Below are positions 25,900 to 34,895 of a stretch of 64,000 nucleotides of DNA, piece by piece. The first letter of the stretch is position 1. Every line of letters starts with the position of its first letter. Origin of the DNA: an uncultured Paraprevotella sp. GTDB lineage: Bacteria; Bacteroidota; Bacteroidia; Bacteroidales; Bacteroidaceae. The stretch covers positions 1 through 64,000 of the forward strand of contig CALUIS010000002.1 of the NCBI GenBank assembly GCA_944320765.1, given 5' to 3'. The notes under the pieces are model-generated. The model did not search any database, was not told the origin of the DNA, and worked only from the letters and a program-made list of their open reading frames with translations. The position numbers and the translations under genes were made by a program.

Positions 25900-26631
25900 C
25901 TATTCCACCAGCTTGCCTTCCCGCTCCAGAGCGTTCCAGATGGAGTAGCGGGCTTCGGGGTTGAGCTGTTCTATTTGCCCGAAGATGCGTTTCATGTCCG
26001 AGCGGTGGGAGTCCGTCTCGTAGGGGCAGAGTTTCTTCTGTTTGGGATATTCCCGCAAGGCGGCCCAGGCGCGGAGGTCGCTTTCGTGCACCATGCATAG
26101 CGGGCGGATAATCGTCATGGGGAACTTGCGCATCTGCAGGCGGGCAGGCATGGTGGAGAACTGGCCTTGGAAAGCGAGGTTGAGCAACGTGGTGTGCAGG
26201 ATGTCGTCCTGATGGTGTCCCAGCGCGATTTTGTTGCAGCCCAGTTCCTGCGCCACGGTGAAAAGCGTCTTCCGCCGGTTCCAGGAACAGAGGAAGCAAG
26301 GGCTTTTGCGCGTGTCGGTGGAAGGGTCGAAGCCCGTTTCGCGCACGATGAGGCGCACGCCTTGTGCGGCGGCGAACCGCTCCAGCCAGTCCGTGTAGCT
26401 CTCGTATGCGATGTTCGTCATGCGCACATGCAGGGCCGCCAGTTCGATGTGCGGACGGTAGATGCGGGCCCGCCGTGCCATGAACTCAAGCAAGGCAAGC
26501 GAATCCTTTCCGCCGGAGAGGCCGATGAGGATGCGGTCGCCTTCGTCCAGCAGGCGGTAGTCGGTCAGGCCTTTGCTGAAATGCCGCCAGATGCGGCGTT
26601 CCAAGAGTTGGGATTCGGTGGGCGCGGGCAT
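25900..26631 (-). CDS. ttcA: TtcA-like tRNA 2-thiocytidine biosynthesis protein
   Basis: 243 residues. PP-loop ATPase motif SGGKDS (39-44), a CFLC pair (C112, C115) in KSPCFLCSWNRRK, and GHHQDDILHTTLLNLAFQG near 140-158, all features of the TtcA group that thiolates C32 of tRNA using an Fe-S cluster. The frame is open far upstream (436 codons in all), but that part is the shadow of the overlapping DMT-type gene. ATG 26631 (MPAPTESQLLERRIW) overlaps that gene's TGA by one base, so the two are coupled. Assignment to TtcA rather than another PP-loop thiolase is likely but not certain. Confidence 0.8.
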   Translation of the reverse strand: MPAPTESQLLERRIWRHFSKGLTDYRLLDEGDRILIGLSGGKDSLALLEFMARRARIYRPHIELAALHVRMTNIAYESYTDWLERFAAAQGVRLIVRETGFDPSTDTRKSPCFLCSWNRRKTLFTVAQELGCNKIALGHHQDDILHTTLLNLAFQGQFSTMPARLQMRKFPMTIIRPLCMVHESDLRAWAALREYPKQKKLCPYETDSHRSDMKRIFGQIEQLNPEARYSIWNALEREGKLVE

Positions 26632-26996
26632 CAGAGAAAGACGAAATAGACGGCAAGAATCAGGCAGAGGAAAGCCGCGAGATGGTTCCAGTGCAACGCC
26701 TGCCCTTGGAACAGCACCGTCGCGATAATCGTGAATACAATGAGCGAGATGACTTCCTGAATCACCTTGAGCTGCATCAGGTTGAAGGGGCCGCCGTTGC
26801 CGTCGAAGCCGATGCGGTTGGCCGGCACCTGGCAACAATATTCGGCAAAAGCGATGACCCACGAAAAGAGGATGACACCGATGAGCGGCCAGTTGGAGGA
26901 TATCCCCGTTTGCTGGAGTTTCAGGTGGCCGTACCAAGCCAGCGTCATGAAGATGTTGCTGCAGACGAGCAACAGGATGGTGTAGACAGCGTTCAT
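26631..26996 (-). CDS. DUF486/DMT-superfamily small membrane protein
   Basis: 121 residues with four hydrophobic helices: MNAVYTILLLVCSNIFMTLA, WPLIGVILFSWVIAFAEYCC, VISLIVFTIIATVLFQG and HLAAFLCLILAVYFVFL. The conserved family segment QVPANRIGFDGNGGPFNL is present. DUF486 proteins are small four-helix relatives of drug/metabolite transporters with no established substrate. The stop overlaps the ttcA start. Confidence 0.85.
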   Translation of the reverse strand: MNAVYTILLLVCSNIFMTLAWYGHLKLQQTGISSNWPLIGVILFSWVIAFAEYCCQVPANRIGFDGNGGPFNLMQLKVIQEVISLIVFTIIATVLFQGQALHWNHLAAFLCLILAVYFVFL

Positions 26997-27018
26997 GTTG
27001 CGTTTTCTTTTTCGGGCG

Positions 27019-27026
27019 CAAAGTTA
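27019..27026 (-). promoter_or_regulatory. -7 box of a Bacteroides-type promoter for the DMT-ttcA pair
   Basis: TAACTTTG on the minus strand, 22 bp before ATG 26996. No good -33 box was found, so only the -7 element is claimed. Confidence 0.45.
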
Positions 27027-27200
27027 CGAAAATAAAACGCTGTATATGCACTATGTCCTGCGATTTTCTTTGTCTAAGGCCAAACGGGCCGTCCGTGTTT
27101 CGGAAGTATGCGACAGATTTGATGCTTTTTGGAATAGCGGTTTTTGCGGCGGTGAATCTTCTGCCTCTGACGGCGGCACGATTTTCTTTGTGTATGCATA

Positions 27201-27250
27201 CAAAAAACAAGAATCCCGTCCTCTGTTTGTTTTTGTAGAGGACGGGATTC
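27201..27250 (-). terminator. Strong terminator of the NfnAB-like gene
   Basis: A 14-bp perfect stem, GAATCCCGTCCTCT (27211-27224) with AGAGGACGGGATTC (27237-27250), followed on the minus strand by TTGTTTTTTG. Confidence 0.92.
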
Positions 27251-27270
27251 CCGGATGAGCTTGAAGTTTT

Positions 27271-29637
27271 TTATTTCTGCAGGTATTCGTGCATGCTGCT
27301 GGCCGCGCGCCGCCCGTCGCCCATGGCGAGGATGACCGTGGCGCCGCCGCGCACGATGTCGCCTCCGGCGAAGATGCACGGGATGTTGGTCTGCATGGCC
27401 TCATTCACCACGATGGTGTTCTTGCGGCCCAGCTCCAGTCCCTGGATGGACGTGGGGACGATGGGGTTGGGGGACACGCCCACGGCCACGATGGCCATGT
27501 CGATGTCCAGCGTCTCCGTGGCGCCCGGGATGGATTCCGGACGGCGGCGTCCGCTGGCGTCCGGCTCGCCCAGCCGCATCTTCTGCAGCACGACCTGCTT
27601 CACGGCGCCTTTCTCGTCCGCGATGTATTCAACCGGGTTGTGGAGCGTGAGGAACTCGATGCCTTCTTCCTTGGCGTGCTTCACCTCTTCGATGCGGGCC
27701 GGCATTTCGGCTTCCGAACGGCGGTAGACGATGACCACGCGCTCCGCGCCGAGGCGTTTGGCCGTGCGGCAGGAGTCCATCGCCGTGTTGCCGCCGCCCA
27801 CGACCATCACCCGCCGTCCGATGTGTATCGGCGTGTCGGTGTCGGGGTTCGATGCGTCCATCAGGTTGACGCGGGTCAGGTATTCGTTGCTCGACATCAC
27901 GTTGATGCTGTTCTCGCCCGGGATGCCCATGAAGTTGGGCAGTCCGGCGCCGGACCCCACGAAGATGCCCTTGAAGCCTTGCTCTTCCAGTTCCTTCACG
28001 CTGACGGTCTTGCCCACGAGGCAGTCTTTCTCGAACTTCACGCCCATGCGCTCCAAGTTCCGGATTTCCACGTCCACGATCTTGTTCGGCAGGCGGAATT
28101 CGGGGATGCCGTATTTCAGCACGCCGCCGATTTCGTGGAGGGCTTCGAACACCGTCACGTCATAGCCCAGCTTGGCCATGTCGCCGGCGAAGGACAGCCC
28201 GGCGGGACCCGAGCCGATGGCGGCCACCTTGATGCCGTTGGACGGGGCGCATTCCGGAAGGGAACTCCGTCCGCTCTCGCGCTCGAAGTCGGCGGCGAAC
28301 CGTTCCAGATAGCCGATGGCCACGGCAGGCTCGTTCATCTTCAGGTGGATGCACTGGCTTTCGCACTGCTTCTCCTGCGGGCATACGCGGCCGCACACCG
28401 CCGGCAGGGCGGAAGTGCTTTTCAGCACGCGGGCGGCGTTGAGAAACTCGCCCCGTTCTATATTCTTGATAAAGGAAGGGATGTTGATGCTCACGGGGCA
28501 ACCCTGCATACACGTGGGATTGGCGCAGTCCAGGCATCGCTTGGCCTCCGTCATGGCCTGTTCCGCGCTGAGGCCGATGTTCACCTCCTCCGTGCGGGTC
28601 GTGGCACGGTACACGGGGTCGAGTTCCGGCATGACGACGCGGGGGATGGCCGTGCGCTCCTTGGGCTTCATGGCCTTGCGGATTTCCTGCCGCCAGGGCG
28701 CGTTGCGGTCCGTCAGTTCGCTGAGGGGCGTGTCCGTGTCCATCCGCGAGGCGTCGGGCGCGGATGCGGCTTGCGCCTTGTCCAGCTGGCAGGAAGTTCC
28801 GGCCGTGGCGGCCGTCTCATGGTGTTCCCAGCGTTCGAACTCCTCCACCTCTTCTTTCTTGAAGGCGCCCATGCGCTTCAGCATCTCGTCGAAGTCCACC
28901 TCATGCCCGTCGAATTCCGGGCCGTCCACACAGACGAAGCGGGTCTTTCCGCCCACGGTGATGCGGCAGGCGCCGCACATGCCCGTGCCGTCCACCATGA
29001 TGGTGTTCAGCGACACGTCCGTGGGGATGTTGTATTTCTTGGTGAGCAGGCAGCAGAACTTCATCATCACGGCCGGGCCGATGGCGAAGCATTTGTCCAC
29101 CTTCTCGCGCTGGATGACGCTTTCTATGCCGGCGGTCACCAGGCCTTTCTGTCCGTAGCTGCCGTCGTCGGTCATGATGATGACCTCGTCGGAATGCTTG
29201 CGCACCTCGTCTTCCAGGATAATCAGTTCCTTGGTACGCCCGGCCAGGACGGACACCACGCGGTTGCCCGCCGCCTTCAGGGCTTCGATGATGGGAAGCA
29301 TGGGGGCCACGCCCACGCCGCCGCCGGCGCAGACCACCGTGCCGAAGTTTTCGATGTGTGTGGCCTTGCCCAGCGGGCCGACCACGTCCGTGATGTAGTC
29401 TCCTTCATTCAGGTTACACAGTTTGGTGGAAGATAGTCCTACCTCTTGTACCACCAATGTGATGGTACCCTTCACCGGGTCGGCCCCGGCGATGGTGAGC
29501 GGCATACGCTCGCCCTTGTCTCCCACGCGGACGATGACGAAATGTCCGGCCTTGCGGGCTTTGGCTATCAGAGGGGCCTCCACCTCAAGCTTGAATACCT
29601 TTTCGGAGAACCGGGTCTTGCTTATAATCTTGTTCAT
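27271..29637 (-). CDS. Fused NfnB/NfnA-like NADPH-dependent flavoprotein (glutamate synthase small-subunit type)
   Basis: 788 residues, a natural fusion. N-terminal 280 residues: FAD/NAD-binding reductase like PyrK/SudB/NfnA (AGHFVIVRVGDKGERMPLTI; VCAGGGVGVAPMLPI) with a 2Fe-2S cysteine cluster (GMCGACRITVGG). A linker near 330-370 follows. C-terminal 420 residues: NADPH:acceptor oxidoreductase of the GltD/SudA/NfnB type with 4Fe-4S cysteines (CLDCANPTCMQGC, CGRVCPQEKQCESQC) and Rossmann motifs (IGSGPAGLSFAGDMA; VVGGGNTAMD). Probably bifurcates or transfers electrons between NADH, NADPH and ferredoxin, or makes glutamate. Start 29637 is chosen because the upstream extension has no counterpart in the family. 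Confidence 0.87.
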   Translation of the reverse strand: MNKIISKTRFSEKVFKLEVEAPLIAKARKAGHFVIVRVGDKGERMPLTIAGADPVKGTITLVVQEVGLSSTKLCNLNEGDYITDVVGPLGKATHIENFGTVVCAGGGVGVAPMLPIIEALKAAGNRVVSVLAGRTKELIILEDEVRKHSDEVIIMTDDGSYGQKGLVTAGIESVIQREKVDKCFAIGPAVMMKFCCLLTKKYNIPTDVSLNTIMVDGTGMCGACRITVGGKTRFVCVDGPEFDGHEVDFDEMLKRMGAFKKEEVEEFERWEHHETAATAGTSCQLDKAQAASAPDASRMDTDTPLSELTDRNAPWRQEIRKAMKPKERTAIPRVVMPELDPVYRATTRTEEVNIGLSAEQAMTEAKRCLDCANPTCMQGCPVSINIPSFIKNIERGEFLNAARVLKSTSALPAVCGRVCPQEKQCESQCIHLKMNEPAVAIGYLERFAADFERESGRSSLPECAPSNGIKVAAIGSGPAGLSFAGDMAKLGYDVTVFEALHEIGGVLKYGIPEFRLPNKIVDVEIRNLERMGVKFEKDCLVGKTVSVKELEEQGFKGIFVGSGAGLPNFMGIPGENSINVMSSNEYLTRVNLMDASNPDTDTPIHIGRRVMVVGGGNTAMDSCRTAKRLGAERVVIVYRRSEAEMPARIEEVKHAKEEGIEFLTLHNPVEYIADEKGAVKQVVLQKMRLGEPDASGRRRPESIPGATETLDIDMAIVAVGVSPNPIVPTSIQGLELGRKNTIVVNEAMQTNIPCIFAGGDIVRGGATVILAMGDGRRAASSMHEYLQK

Positions 29638-29677
29638 TTGGAATCTCGTTTTGGATGGTTGGTTGATGTGTCGCGGC

Positions 29678-30967
29678 TCAATAGGGCTTTTCGTCCAGCA
29701 TGTCGAAGCCGCAGTAGGGGACGAGGCACTTCGGCACGCGGATGCCGTCGGGAGTCTGGTTGTTTTCCAGGATGGCGGCCACGATGCGCGGCAGGGCCAG
29801 GGCGGAGCCGTTGAGCGTGTGGCAGAGTTCCGTCTTCTTGTCCTCCGCACGGCGGTAGCGGCATTTCAGGCGGTTGGCCTGGTAGGTGTCGAAGTTGGAC
29901 ACGGAGCTGACTTCCAGCCAACGTTTCTGTGCTTCGGAGTAGACCTCGAAGTCGTAGCAGATGGAAGAGGTGAAGCTCATGTCGCCGCCGCAGAGGCGCA
30001 GGATGCGGTAAGGGAGTTCCAGCTTCTGGAGCAGCCCTTCCACGTGGGCCAACATTTCCTGGTGCGACTGTTCCGAGTGTTCGGGCTTGTCGATGCGCAC
30101 CAGTTCCACTTTGGAGAACTCATGCAGGCGGTTCAGTCCGCGCACGTCCTTGCCGTATGAACCCGCTTCGCGACGGAAGCACTCCGTATAGGCGCAGTTC
30201 TTGACGGGCAGGTCCTTTTCGTCGAGAATGACATCGCGGTAGATGTTCGTCACGGGTACTTCGGCTGTCGGGATGAGATAGAAGTCATCCAGGTTGCAGT
30301 GGTACATCTGCCCTTCCTTGTCGGGGAGCTGCCCCGTGCCGTAGCCCGACGCGGCATTCACCACCGTGGGGGGCATGATTTCCTCATAGCCCGACTTGCG
30401 TGCCTCGTCGAGGAAGAAGTTGATGAGTGCGCGTTGCAGGCGCGCCCCTTTTCCGCGATAGACGGGGAAGCCTGCACCGGTAATCTTCACGCCGAGGTCG
30501 AAGTCGATGAGGTTGTATTTCTTGGCCAGTTCCCAGTGCGGGAGTGCGTTCTTCGGCAATTCCGTTTCCATGCCGCCCATTTTCACCACCACGTTGTCTT
30601 CCGCCCCTGTTCCTTCCGGCACGATGTCGTAAGGCACGTTCGGGATGGTGCAGAGCAGGGCGGTGAGTTCCTCTTGGGCCTGGTCCATGGCTTCCTGCAA
30701 AGCCTTGTTCTTATCTTTCAGCTGCGCCACTTCCTTTTTGATGGCCTCGGCCTCTTCTTTCTTTCCTTGTTTCATCAACGCCCCGATTTGTGCGGCCAGT
30801 TTCTTGCTTTCCGACAAGTTGATGTCGAGCTGCGTCTGTGCCTCACGGCGTTTCTTGTCCGTGGCCAGCACGTTGTCGATGGCTTCCTTGGCGTTGGGGA
30901 AGTGCTTCTTCTCCAGCCCCTTGATGACCCATTCGGTCTTCTCGTTAATGAGTTTAAGTGTAAGCAT
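29678..30967 (-). CDS. serS: Seryl-tRNA synthetase
   Basis: 429 residues, normal length. N-terminal tRNA-binding coiled coil (about 30-110, SESKKLAAQIGALMKQGKKE) followed by the class II catalytic core with motif 2 (CFRREAGSYGKDVRGLNRLH) and motif 3 (LNGSALALPRIVAAILENNQ). Charges tRNA-Ser and provides seryl-tRNA for selenocysteine where used. 40 bp separates it from the following fused flavoprotein gene, with no terminator seen between them. Confidence 0.97.
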   Translation of the reverse strand: MLTLKLINEKTEWVIKGLEKKHFPNAKEAIDNVLATDKKRREAQTQLDINLSESKKLAAQIGALMKQGKKEEAEAIKKEVAQLKDKNKALQEAMDQAQEELTALLCTIPNVPYDIVPEGTGAEDNVVVKMGGMETELPKNALPHWELAKKYNLIDFDLGVKITGAGFPVYRGKGARLQRALINFFLDEARKSGYEEIMPPTVVNAASGYGTGQLPDKEGQMYHCNLDDFYLIPTAEVPVTNIYRDVILDEKDLPVKNCAYTECFRREAGSYGKDVRGLNRLHEFSKVELVRIDKPEHSEQSHQEMLAHVEGLLQKLELPYRILRLCGGDMSFTSSICYDFEVYSEAQKRWLEVSSVSNFDTYQANRLKCRYRRAEDKKTELCHTLNGSALALPRIVAAILENNQTPDGIRVPKCLVPYCGFDMLDEKPY

Positions 30968-31337
30968 ACCTTATATATTTGTGATTCGTTCCTTTCTGCA
31001 AGTTGCAAAATTAATTAAAAAAAAGGTAGGTTGCGCAAGAAACGGGTGAAAAACTCCGCATTTATCTGTCGACAAGGAGGAGAAAAGCGTTTGGGCGGAA
31101 GGGCGCGAGAGCCGTTTGCGGGGGCAGGAGGGGGAGAAGTAACATATTGTAACTATTCTGCAACAACAAGTAAAAGTTTGGTGTCTTTTTCTTGATTTAG
31201 GTCAATATTGTGCGGCTTGTGGTGTTAAAAGTCGTCTATTTGCTTGCGGCTGGAAGCGAAAGTGCGTACCTTTGTCATGTTTTTAGGAGAGGCCTGCATG
31301 GCCAAGTGTTTATAAATTAGGTAAAAAGATTGAGATT
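30968..31337. other. 370-bp divergent intergenic region
   Basis: Holds the serS promoter -7 box (TAATTTTG on the minus strand at 31006-31013, about 40 bp before the start) and the promoter of the secreted protein at 31244-31274. The middle, 31040-31240, is rich in G and A on the plus strand with no frame, RNA or repeat that I can support. Confidence 0.55.
31244..31274 (+). promoter_or_regulatory. Bacteroides-type promoter of the secreted 151-aa protein
   Basis: TTG (31244-31246), 20-bp spacer, TACCTTTG (31267-31274); leader of about 57 nt before ATG 31338. Confidence 0.7.
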
Positions 31338-31793
31338 ATGAGAAAACTGATGACGATGGCTTGCGCCATGATAATGGCGGCAGCCGCAAATGCAAGCGAA
31401 GTAGTGACAGTAGAGTTCGGCGAAGCCCGTGTGAACGTTCCTGCCCGTGTGCGTTTTGTACAAGGCGAGAATTATGGCTTCAGCGTGGCGGCCAAAGATT
31501 CCGTCATTGCCAAAGCCGTGCGTTGCTCGGTAAAGGACGGCGTGCTGCGGATGAATTTCGGCAATGCGCTGCAGCCGGGTGAGACGAAGTACGATGCGAA
31601 GAAAGGTGTTTACTATTACGGCGTGAATGCCGACAGCCAGGCGCTTCCCGCAGAAACGGCGGACGACTTGGTCATCACGGTGGTGGCTCCGGAGATGCCG
31701 AAGTTCAGGACGAACTCAGATTATGTGGCCACGACGGTGAAGAAGGTGGAAGAGGCCGGAAAGAGCCGTTCCGCTTTGACGATGAACGAATGA
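31338..31793 (+). CDS. Secreted protein with an adhesin-like beta fold (DUF2807-like, tentative)
   Basis: 151 residues. Signal peptide MRKLMTMACAMIMAAAANAS, then alternating beta strands (VVTVEFGEARVNVPARVRF; VRCSVKDGVLRMNFGNAL) resembling the repeating strands of DUF2807 putative auto-transporter-adhesin domains, but shorter than usual. No catalytic motif. Monocistronic: its own promoter upstream and a strong terminator 40 bp downstream. Function unknown. Confidence 0.6.
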   Translation: MRKLMTMACAMIMAAAANASEVVTVEFGEARVNVPARVRFVQGENYGFSVAAKDSVIAKAVRCSVKDGVLRMNFGNALQPGETKYDAKKGVYYYGVNADSQALPAETADDLVITVVAPEMPKFRTNSDYVATTVKKVEEAGKSRSALTMNE

Positions 31794-31831
31794 ATCCATC
31801 CTGCTCCTTTGGAGGGGTGGTAAAATCCATG

Positions 31832-31876
31832 CTCCCCGTAAGTTTTTGATGAAACTTATGGGGAGTTTTCGTTTTT
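31832..31876 (+). terminator. Rho-independent terminator
   Basis: CTCCCCGTAAGTTT pairs with AAACTTATGGGGAG (31832-31865, one G-T pair), followed by TTTTCGTTTTT. Confidence 0.92.
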
Positions 31877-31910
31877 ATCCCTATCTTTGCACGGCACATT
31901 CATTATTGGT

Positions 31911-33515
31911 ATGCAATCTATGTGGACAGAACTATTGGGATCTTCTTACTTTGCCTTGTTCTTGATTGTGGCTTTGGGCTTTATGCTGGGGCGCATTAAG
32001 TTGGGCGGTGTGTCGTTGGATGTGTCGGCTGTCATTTTCATCGCTTTGCTTTTCGGGCATTTCGGGGTTTATATCCCCAAGGAATTGGGCAATTTCGGCC
32101 TGGTCCTGTTCATATTTACTATCGGCATACAGGCGGGGCCGGGATTCTTTGATTCTTTCCGTACGAAAGGAAAGACTTTGCTTTTCATTACGGCTTTGAT
32201 TATAGCTTCCGCCTCGTTGACAGCCGTGGGACTGAAATATGTGTTTGGCATCGACACTCCCAGCACGGTGGGGCTGATGGCCGGGGCTCTGACCAGCACG
32301 CCCGGACTGGCGGTGGCCATAGACAGTACTGGGTCTCCTATGGCCTCTATTGCCTACGGTATAGCTTATCCGTTTGGCGTGATAGGCGTGATTCTTTTTG
32401 TCAAGCTGCTGCCGAAACTGTTGCGGGTGGATCTGGAGCAAGAGGCACGGCGGCTGGAAGCGGAACGGCGGAGCAAATATCCTGAACTGCAGACTTGTAT
32501 TTTCAAGGTGACAAACCATCAGGTTTTCGGGCATACGTTGGCGCAGTTGAATGTGGGGCGTATGACGGGGGCTGTGATTTCCCGGGTGAAATCGGGGAAG
32601 GAAATCTTGATTCCGATGGGACACACGGTGCTTCATGAAGGTGACTGCGTGCAGGCGGTGGGAGGACCGGATGCCCTTCAGCAGCTGGAAGTCCTATTGG
32701 GCGAAAGGGAGGAAGGCGAGTTGCCGTTGGTGGACAGCCAGGACATACAGTCATTGTTGCTGACCAACAAAGCGATGATTAACAAGCAAATCGGCGACCT
32801 GAACCTGCATCAGAATTTCGGTTGTACTGTGACACGGGTGCGGCGCAGCGGCATCGACCTGGCCCCTTCGCCGGATTTGGCTTTGAAGTTCGGCGACAAG
32901 CTCACGGTCGTAGGAGAGAAGGACGGATTGAGCGGATTGGCCTGCATGTTGGGCAACAACGCCAAGCTCTTGTCCGACACGGATTTCTTTCCCATTGCGA
33001 TGGGAATCGTGCTGGGCGTGTTGTTCGGCAAGCTGAATATTTCTTTTGGTGGCGGGATGTCTTTCTCGCCCGGGCTGACAGGAGGGGTGCTGATTGTGGC
33101 CTTGGTGCTGAGCGCGGTAGGGAAGACCGGTCCGATATTGTGGTCCATGTCCGGTCCTTCCAACCATCTGTTGCGGCAGTTGGGCTTGTTGTTGTTCTTG
33201 GCCGAGGTGGGAACCTCTGCCGGCAAGACCTTGGTGGCTACGTTCCAAAGCAGCGGATGGTTGTTGTTTGGCGTAGGGGCGGCTATCACGTTGGTGCCTA
33301 TGTTTGTGTCTGTGCTGGTCGGACGTTGGGTCTTCAAGATATCCTTGTTGGATTTGTTAGGCACTATCACCGGCGGGATGACCAGCACGCCGGGATTGGC
33401 TGCAGCCGATTCCATGGTGGACAGCAATATACCCGGTGTGGCTTATGCCACGGTTTATCCCATTGCGATGGTGCTGCTGATTGTGTGCATCCAGGTGATG
33501 GCACTGGCGGTGTGA
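31911..33515 (+). CDS. AspT/YidE-type putative transporter with TrkA-C domains
   Basis: 534 residues. Two homologous membrane halves (about 1-170 and 355-534), each with the GGMTSTPGLAAADS / AGALTSTPGLAVAIDS re-entrant motif of the AspT exchanger superfamily, and two cytoplasmic TrkA_C-like regulatory domains between them (INKQIGDLNLHQNFGCTVTR). Relatives exchange aspartate/alanine or other anions; the substrate here is unknown. An in-frame TTG lies 24 bp upstream but overlaps a TATCTTTG -7 box (31882-31889), so ATG 31911 is used. The CNNM-type gene follows after 31 bp. Confidence 0.85.
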   Translation: MQSMWTELLGSSYFALFLIVALGFMLGRIKLGGVSLDVSAVIFIALLFGHFGVYIPKELGNFGLVLFIFTIGIQAGPGFFDSFRTKGKTLLFITALIIASASLTAVGLKYVFGIDTPSTVGLMAGALTSTPGLAVAIDSTGSPMASIAYGIAYPFGVIGVILFVKLLPKLLRVDLEQEARRLEAERRSKYPELQTCIFKVTNHQVFGHTLAQLNVGRMTGAVISRVKSGKEILIPMGHTVLHEGDCVQAVGGPDALQQLEVLLGEREEGELPLVDSQDIQSLLLTNKAMINKQIGDLNLHQNFGCTVTRVRRSGIDLAPSPDLALKFGDKLTVVGEKDGLSGLACMLGNNAKLLSDTDFFPIAMGIVLGVLFGKLNISFGGGMSFSPGLTGGVLIVALVLSAVGKTGPILWSMSGPSNHLLRQLGLLLFLAEVGTSAGKTLVATFQSSGWLLFGVGAAITLVPMFVSVLVGRWVFKISLLDLLGTITGGMTSTPGLAAADSMVDSNIPGVAYATVYPIAMVLLIVCIQVMALAV

Positions 33516-33546
33516 GTTTGAATATGTATATTATATAAGGAAAGAA

Positions 33547-34827
33547 ATGAACGAGATTCTAATCATTATTGGATTGATATTGTTGAACGGGGTGTTTTCC
33601 ATGTCGGAGGTCGCCATGATTTCCGCACGGAAATCCCGCTTGTCCACGGATGCCAGGAAAGGAAGCAAGGCGGCGCAAAAGGCGTTGGACTTGTCCGGAA
33701 ACCCGGACAAGTTCCTGTCTACGGTGCAAATCGGCATTACGTTGATAGGTATCCTTACCGGTATTTATTCCGGCAACCAGATAGCCGTCGACTTGACGGA
33801 CCTGCTGAAGTCATTCGGTATGTCGCAGGCGTACGCTTTTGTGGTGGCGCAAGGCATTATCGTGGTGCTGGTCACTTATCTGACCATTGTCTTCGGTGAG
33901 CTGGTACCCAAGCGTATCGGACTGAGTGTGGCGGAGAGCGTGGCCAAGCTCATGGCCCGTCCGATGAACGTGCTGGCCATTATCGCGTCTCCTTTCGTAT
34001 GGTTGCTTTCCAAGAGTACGGAGCTTATCTTCAATATGCTGGGTATCAAGGAAGATGAGGGAAAGGTGACGGAAGAGGAAATCAAGTCCATCATCAAGGA
34101 AGGGGCTGAAGAGGGGGCGGTGGAACCCGTGGAGCAGAACATCATGCAGCGTGTGTTCATGTTGGGCGACTTGAAAATCGGCTCCATCATGACCCATAAG
34201 AATGATGTGGTGTGGCTGGATACGGCCATGACCGCCGAAGAGGTGAAGGCGGTGTTGAACGAGGATTTGTACGAGTCCTATCCAGTGGCCGAGGGGGACT
34301 TGGACCACGTGAAGGGGATGATTTGGCTGAAAGACCTGGTGATGCGGTTGGACGACAAGGACTTCAGCGTGGAAAAACTGACCCGTGAGCCGATATACTT
34401 CCACGAGGGAATGAGCATCTATAAGGTGCTGGAACAGATGAAGCTCAAGAAAATCAGCCGTGCGTTGATTTGTGACGAGTTCGGTGATTTCGTGGGCATG
34501 GTCACGCTGAAGGACATCTTCGAAGGACTTGTGGGCAACATGGACAACGAAGAGGACGAGCCTGAAATCATCAAGCGGGCGAACAACGGCGGCTGGCTGG
34601 TGGACGGGCAATGCTCGCTTTATGACATGTTGTGCTATTTTGACTGTGGCGATTTGTATGAATCCTCCGGAGGTTATCATACCTTGGCCGGACTGATTCT
34701 CGACCGCCTGCAGCGCATTCCCCGCAGCGGCGATACGCTCGAATGGAATGGCTTCACGTTTGAAATCATGGATATGGACGGGGCGCGTATAGACAAGGTT
34801 CTGGTGACAAGGGAAGAGACGAAATAA
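33547..34827 (+). CDS. CNNM/CorC (HlyC) family membrane protein
   Basis: 426 residues. N-terminal DUF21 membrane domain (about 1-170: ILIIIGLILLNGVFSMSEVA, GIIVVLVTYLTIVFGELVPK with the family's E-x-x-P-K), a CBS pair at about 200-330 and a C-terminal CorC_HlyC transporter-associated domain (NNGGWLVDGQCSLYDML). Related proteins handle Mg2+ or Co2+ efflux and ion homeostasis; older annotations call them hemolysins. Likely co-transcribed with the AspT-type gene and ended by the terminator at 34851. Confidence 0.9.
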   Translation: MNEILIIIGLILLNGVFSMSEVAMISARKSRLSTDARKGSKAAQKALDLSGNPDKFLSTVQIGITLIGILTGIYSGNQIAVDLTDLLKSFGMSQAYAFVVAQGIIVVLVTYLTIVFGELVPKRIGLSVAESVAKLMARPMNVLAIIASPFVWLLSKSTELIFNMLGIKEDEGKVTEEEIKSIIKEGAEEGAVEPVEQNIMQRVFMLGDLKIGSIMTHKNDVVWLDTAMTAEEVKAVLNEDLYESYPVAEGDLDHVKGMIWLKDLVMRLDDKDFSVEKLTREPIYFHEGMSIYKVLEQMKLKKISRALICDEFGDFVGMVTLKDIFEGLVGNMDNEEDEPEIIKRANNGGWLVDGQCSLYDMLCYFDCGDLYESSGGYHTLAGLILDRLQRIPRSGDTLEWNGFTFEIMDMDGARIDKVLVTREETK

Positions 34828-34850
34828 GAAAGCGCAAAGAGATAGAGACA

Positions 34851-34886
34851 TCCCGCCGTCGGTTTTTCATGGACTGACGACGGGAT
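34851..34886. terminator. Bidirectional terminator between the CNNM gene and trpA
   Basis: TCCCGCCGTCGGT pairs with ACTGACGACGGGA; TTGTTTTG follows on the plus strand. The converging genes end on either side. Confidence 0.85.
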
Positions 34887-34895
34887 TGTTTTGTA

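Noticed and set aside
26632..27210. N-terminal extension of the TtcA-like protein to 436 residues
   Set aside because: The extra part is another frame of the DMT-type gene and of its promoter region; the PP-loop protein starts at 26631.
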